From Zhouia spongiae (lineage in GTDB: Bacteria > Bacteroidota > Bacteroidia > Flavobacteriales > Flavobacteriaceae), in assembly GCF_022760175.1 (NCBI RefSeq), contig NZ_CP094326.1, forward strand, positions 3,646,804 to 3,710,803: a stretch of DNA of 64,000 nucleotides, read 5' to 3'. The notes under the pieces are model-generated. The model saw only the letters and a list, made by a program, of their open reading frames with translations, searched no databases and had not been told where the DNA came from. Shown here piece after piece: positions 63,994 to 64,000 of the stretch; positions within the stretch are counted from its first letter, which is position 1, and each line of letters opens with the position of its first letter. A program made the position numbers and the translations under genes.

Positions 63994-64000
63994 TTTATTA

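Noticed and set aside
1-64000. CRISPR array, tRNA/rRNA genes, prophage or complete insertion sequence
   Set aside because: No regularly spaced direct repeats, no tRNA cloverleaf or CCA ends noticed, and no transposase or integrase motifs in any open frame.

Overview
The window is a chromosomal stretch of a Bacteroidota organism, most likely a Flavobacteriaceae member (inference from gene content). Pointers are a SusC/SusD pair and a second TonB-dependent receptor, several TAnnTTTG-type promoter -7 boxes, a flavobacterial-style arginine operon with an N-acylornithine carbamoyltransferase in place of ordinary OTCase, and few recognisable Shine-Dalgarno sites. I saw no tRNA, rRNA, CRISPR array, prophage or complete insertion sequence.

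Layout. 1-1.3 kb: tail of an unknown gene and a DoxD-DoxA fusion. 1.5-10 kb (minus): a seven-gene operon for a MacB-like efflux system (adaptor, TolC-like channel, ATPase, two FtsX-type permeases) that also encodes its own NtrC-type regulator and histidine kinase. A sigma-54 type promoter and a 16-bp palindrome lie in front of it. 10.2-20.1 kb: dienelactone hydrolase-like protein, Wzc/Wza exopolysaccharide export pair, FMN reductase, TPR lipoprotein, small lipoprotein, PHP-type phosphatase and dihydrolipoyl dehydrogenase. 20.3-29.5 kb: a metal-resistance island (Fur-family regulator, His/Cys-rich periplasmic protein, CzcA-type RND pump fused to a TolC-like domain, CzcB-like adaptor, P1B-4-type ATPase) next to a divergent Crp/Fnr regulator. 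29.5-33.9 kb: SSS symporter, pentapeptide-repeat protein and CocE-type hydrolase. 34-39.5 kb (minus): operon pabB, lysophospholipase-like hydrolase, tilS, dsbD. 39.6-49.1 kb (plus): arginine operon GNAT-argG-argC-proC-argD-argF'-argB-argE-argH. 49.7-55.3 kb (minus): WecA/MraY-type transferase, phosphocholine-type phospholipase C, exonuclease/GIY-YIG protein. 55.9-64 kb (plus): TonB-dependent receptor, then SusC and SusD.

The most notable finding is upstream of the arginine operon. A 33-codon open frame at 39625-39726 ends in a run containing five CGN arginine codons just before its stop, with a small hairpin after it. It looks like an arginine attenuator leader peptide. The carbamoyltransferase of the operon has Ala90 at the position that separates acetyl- from succinyl-ornithine enzymes, which points to succinylated intermediates.

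Other signals outside ordinary genes: a possible three-way-junction RNA leader before the CzcA gene, a TGCAA-N5-TTGCA operator candidate in the metal island, a MITE-like element between argC and proC, a family of decayed intergenic repeats, and a 33-bp element shared by both TonB-receptor promoters.
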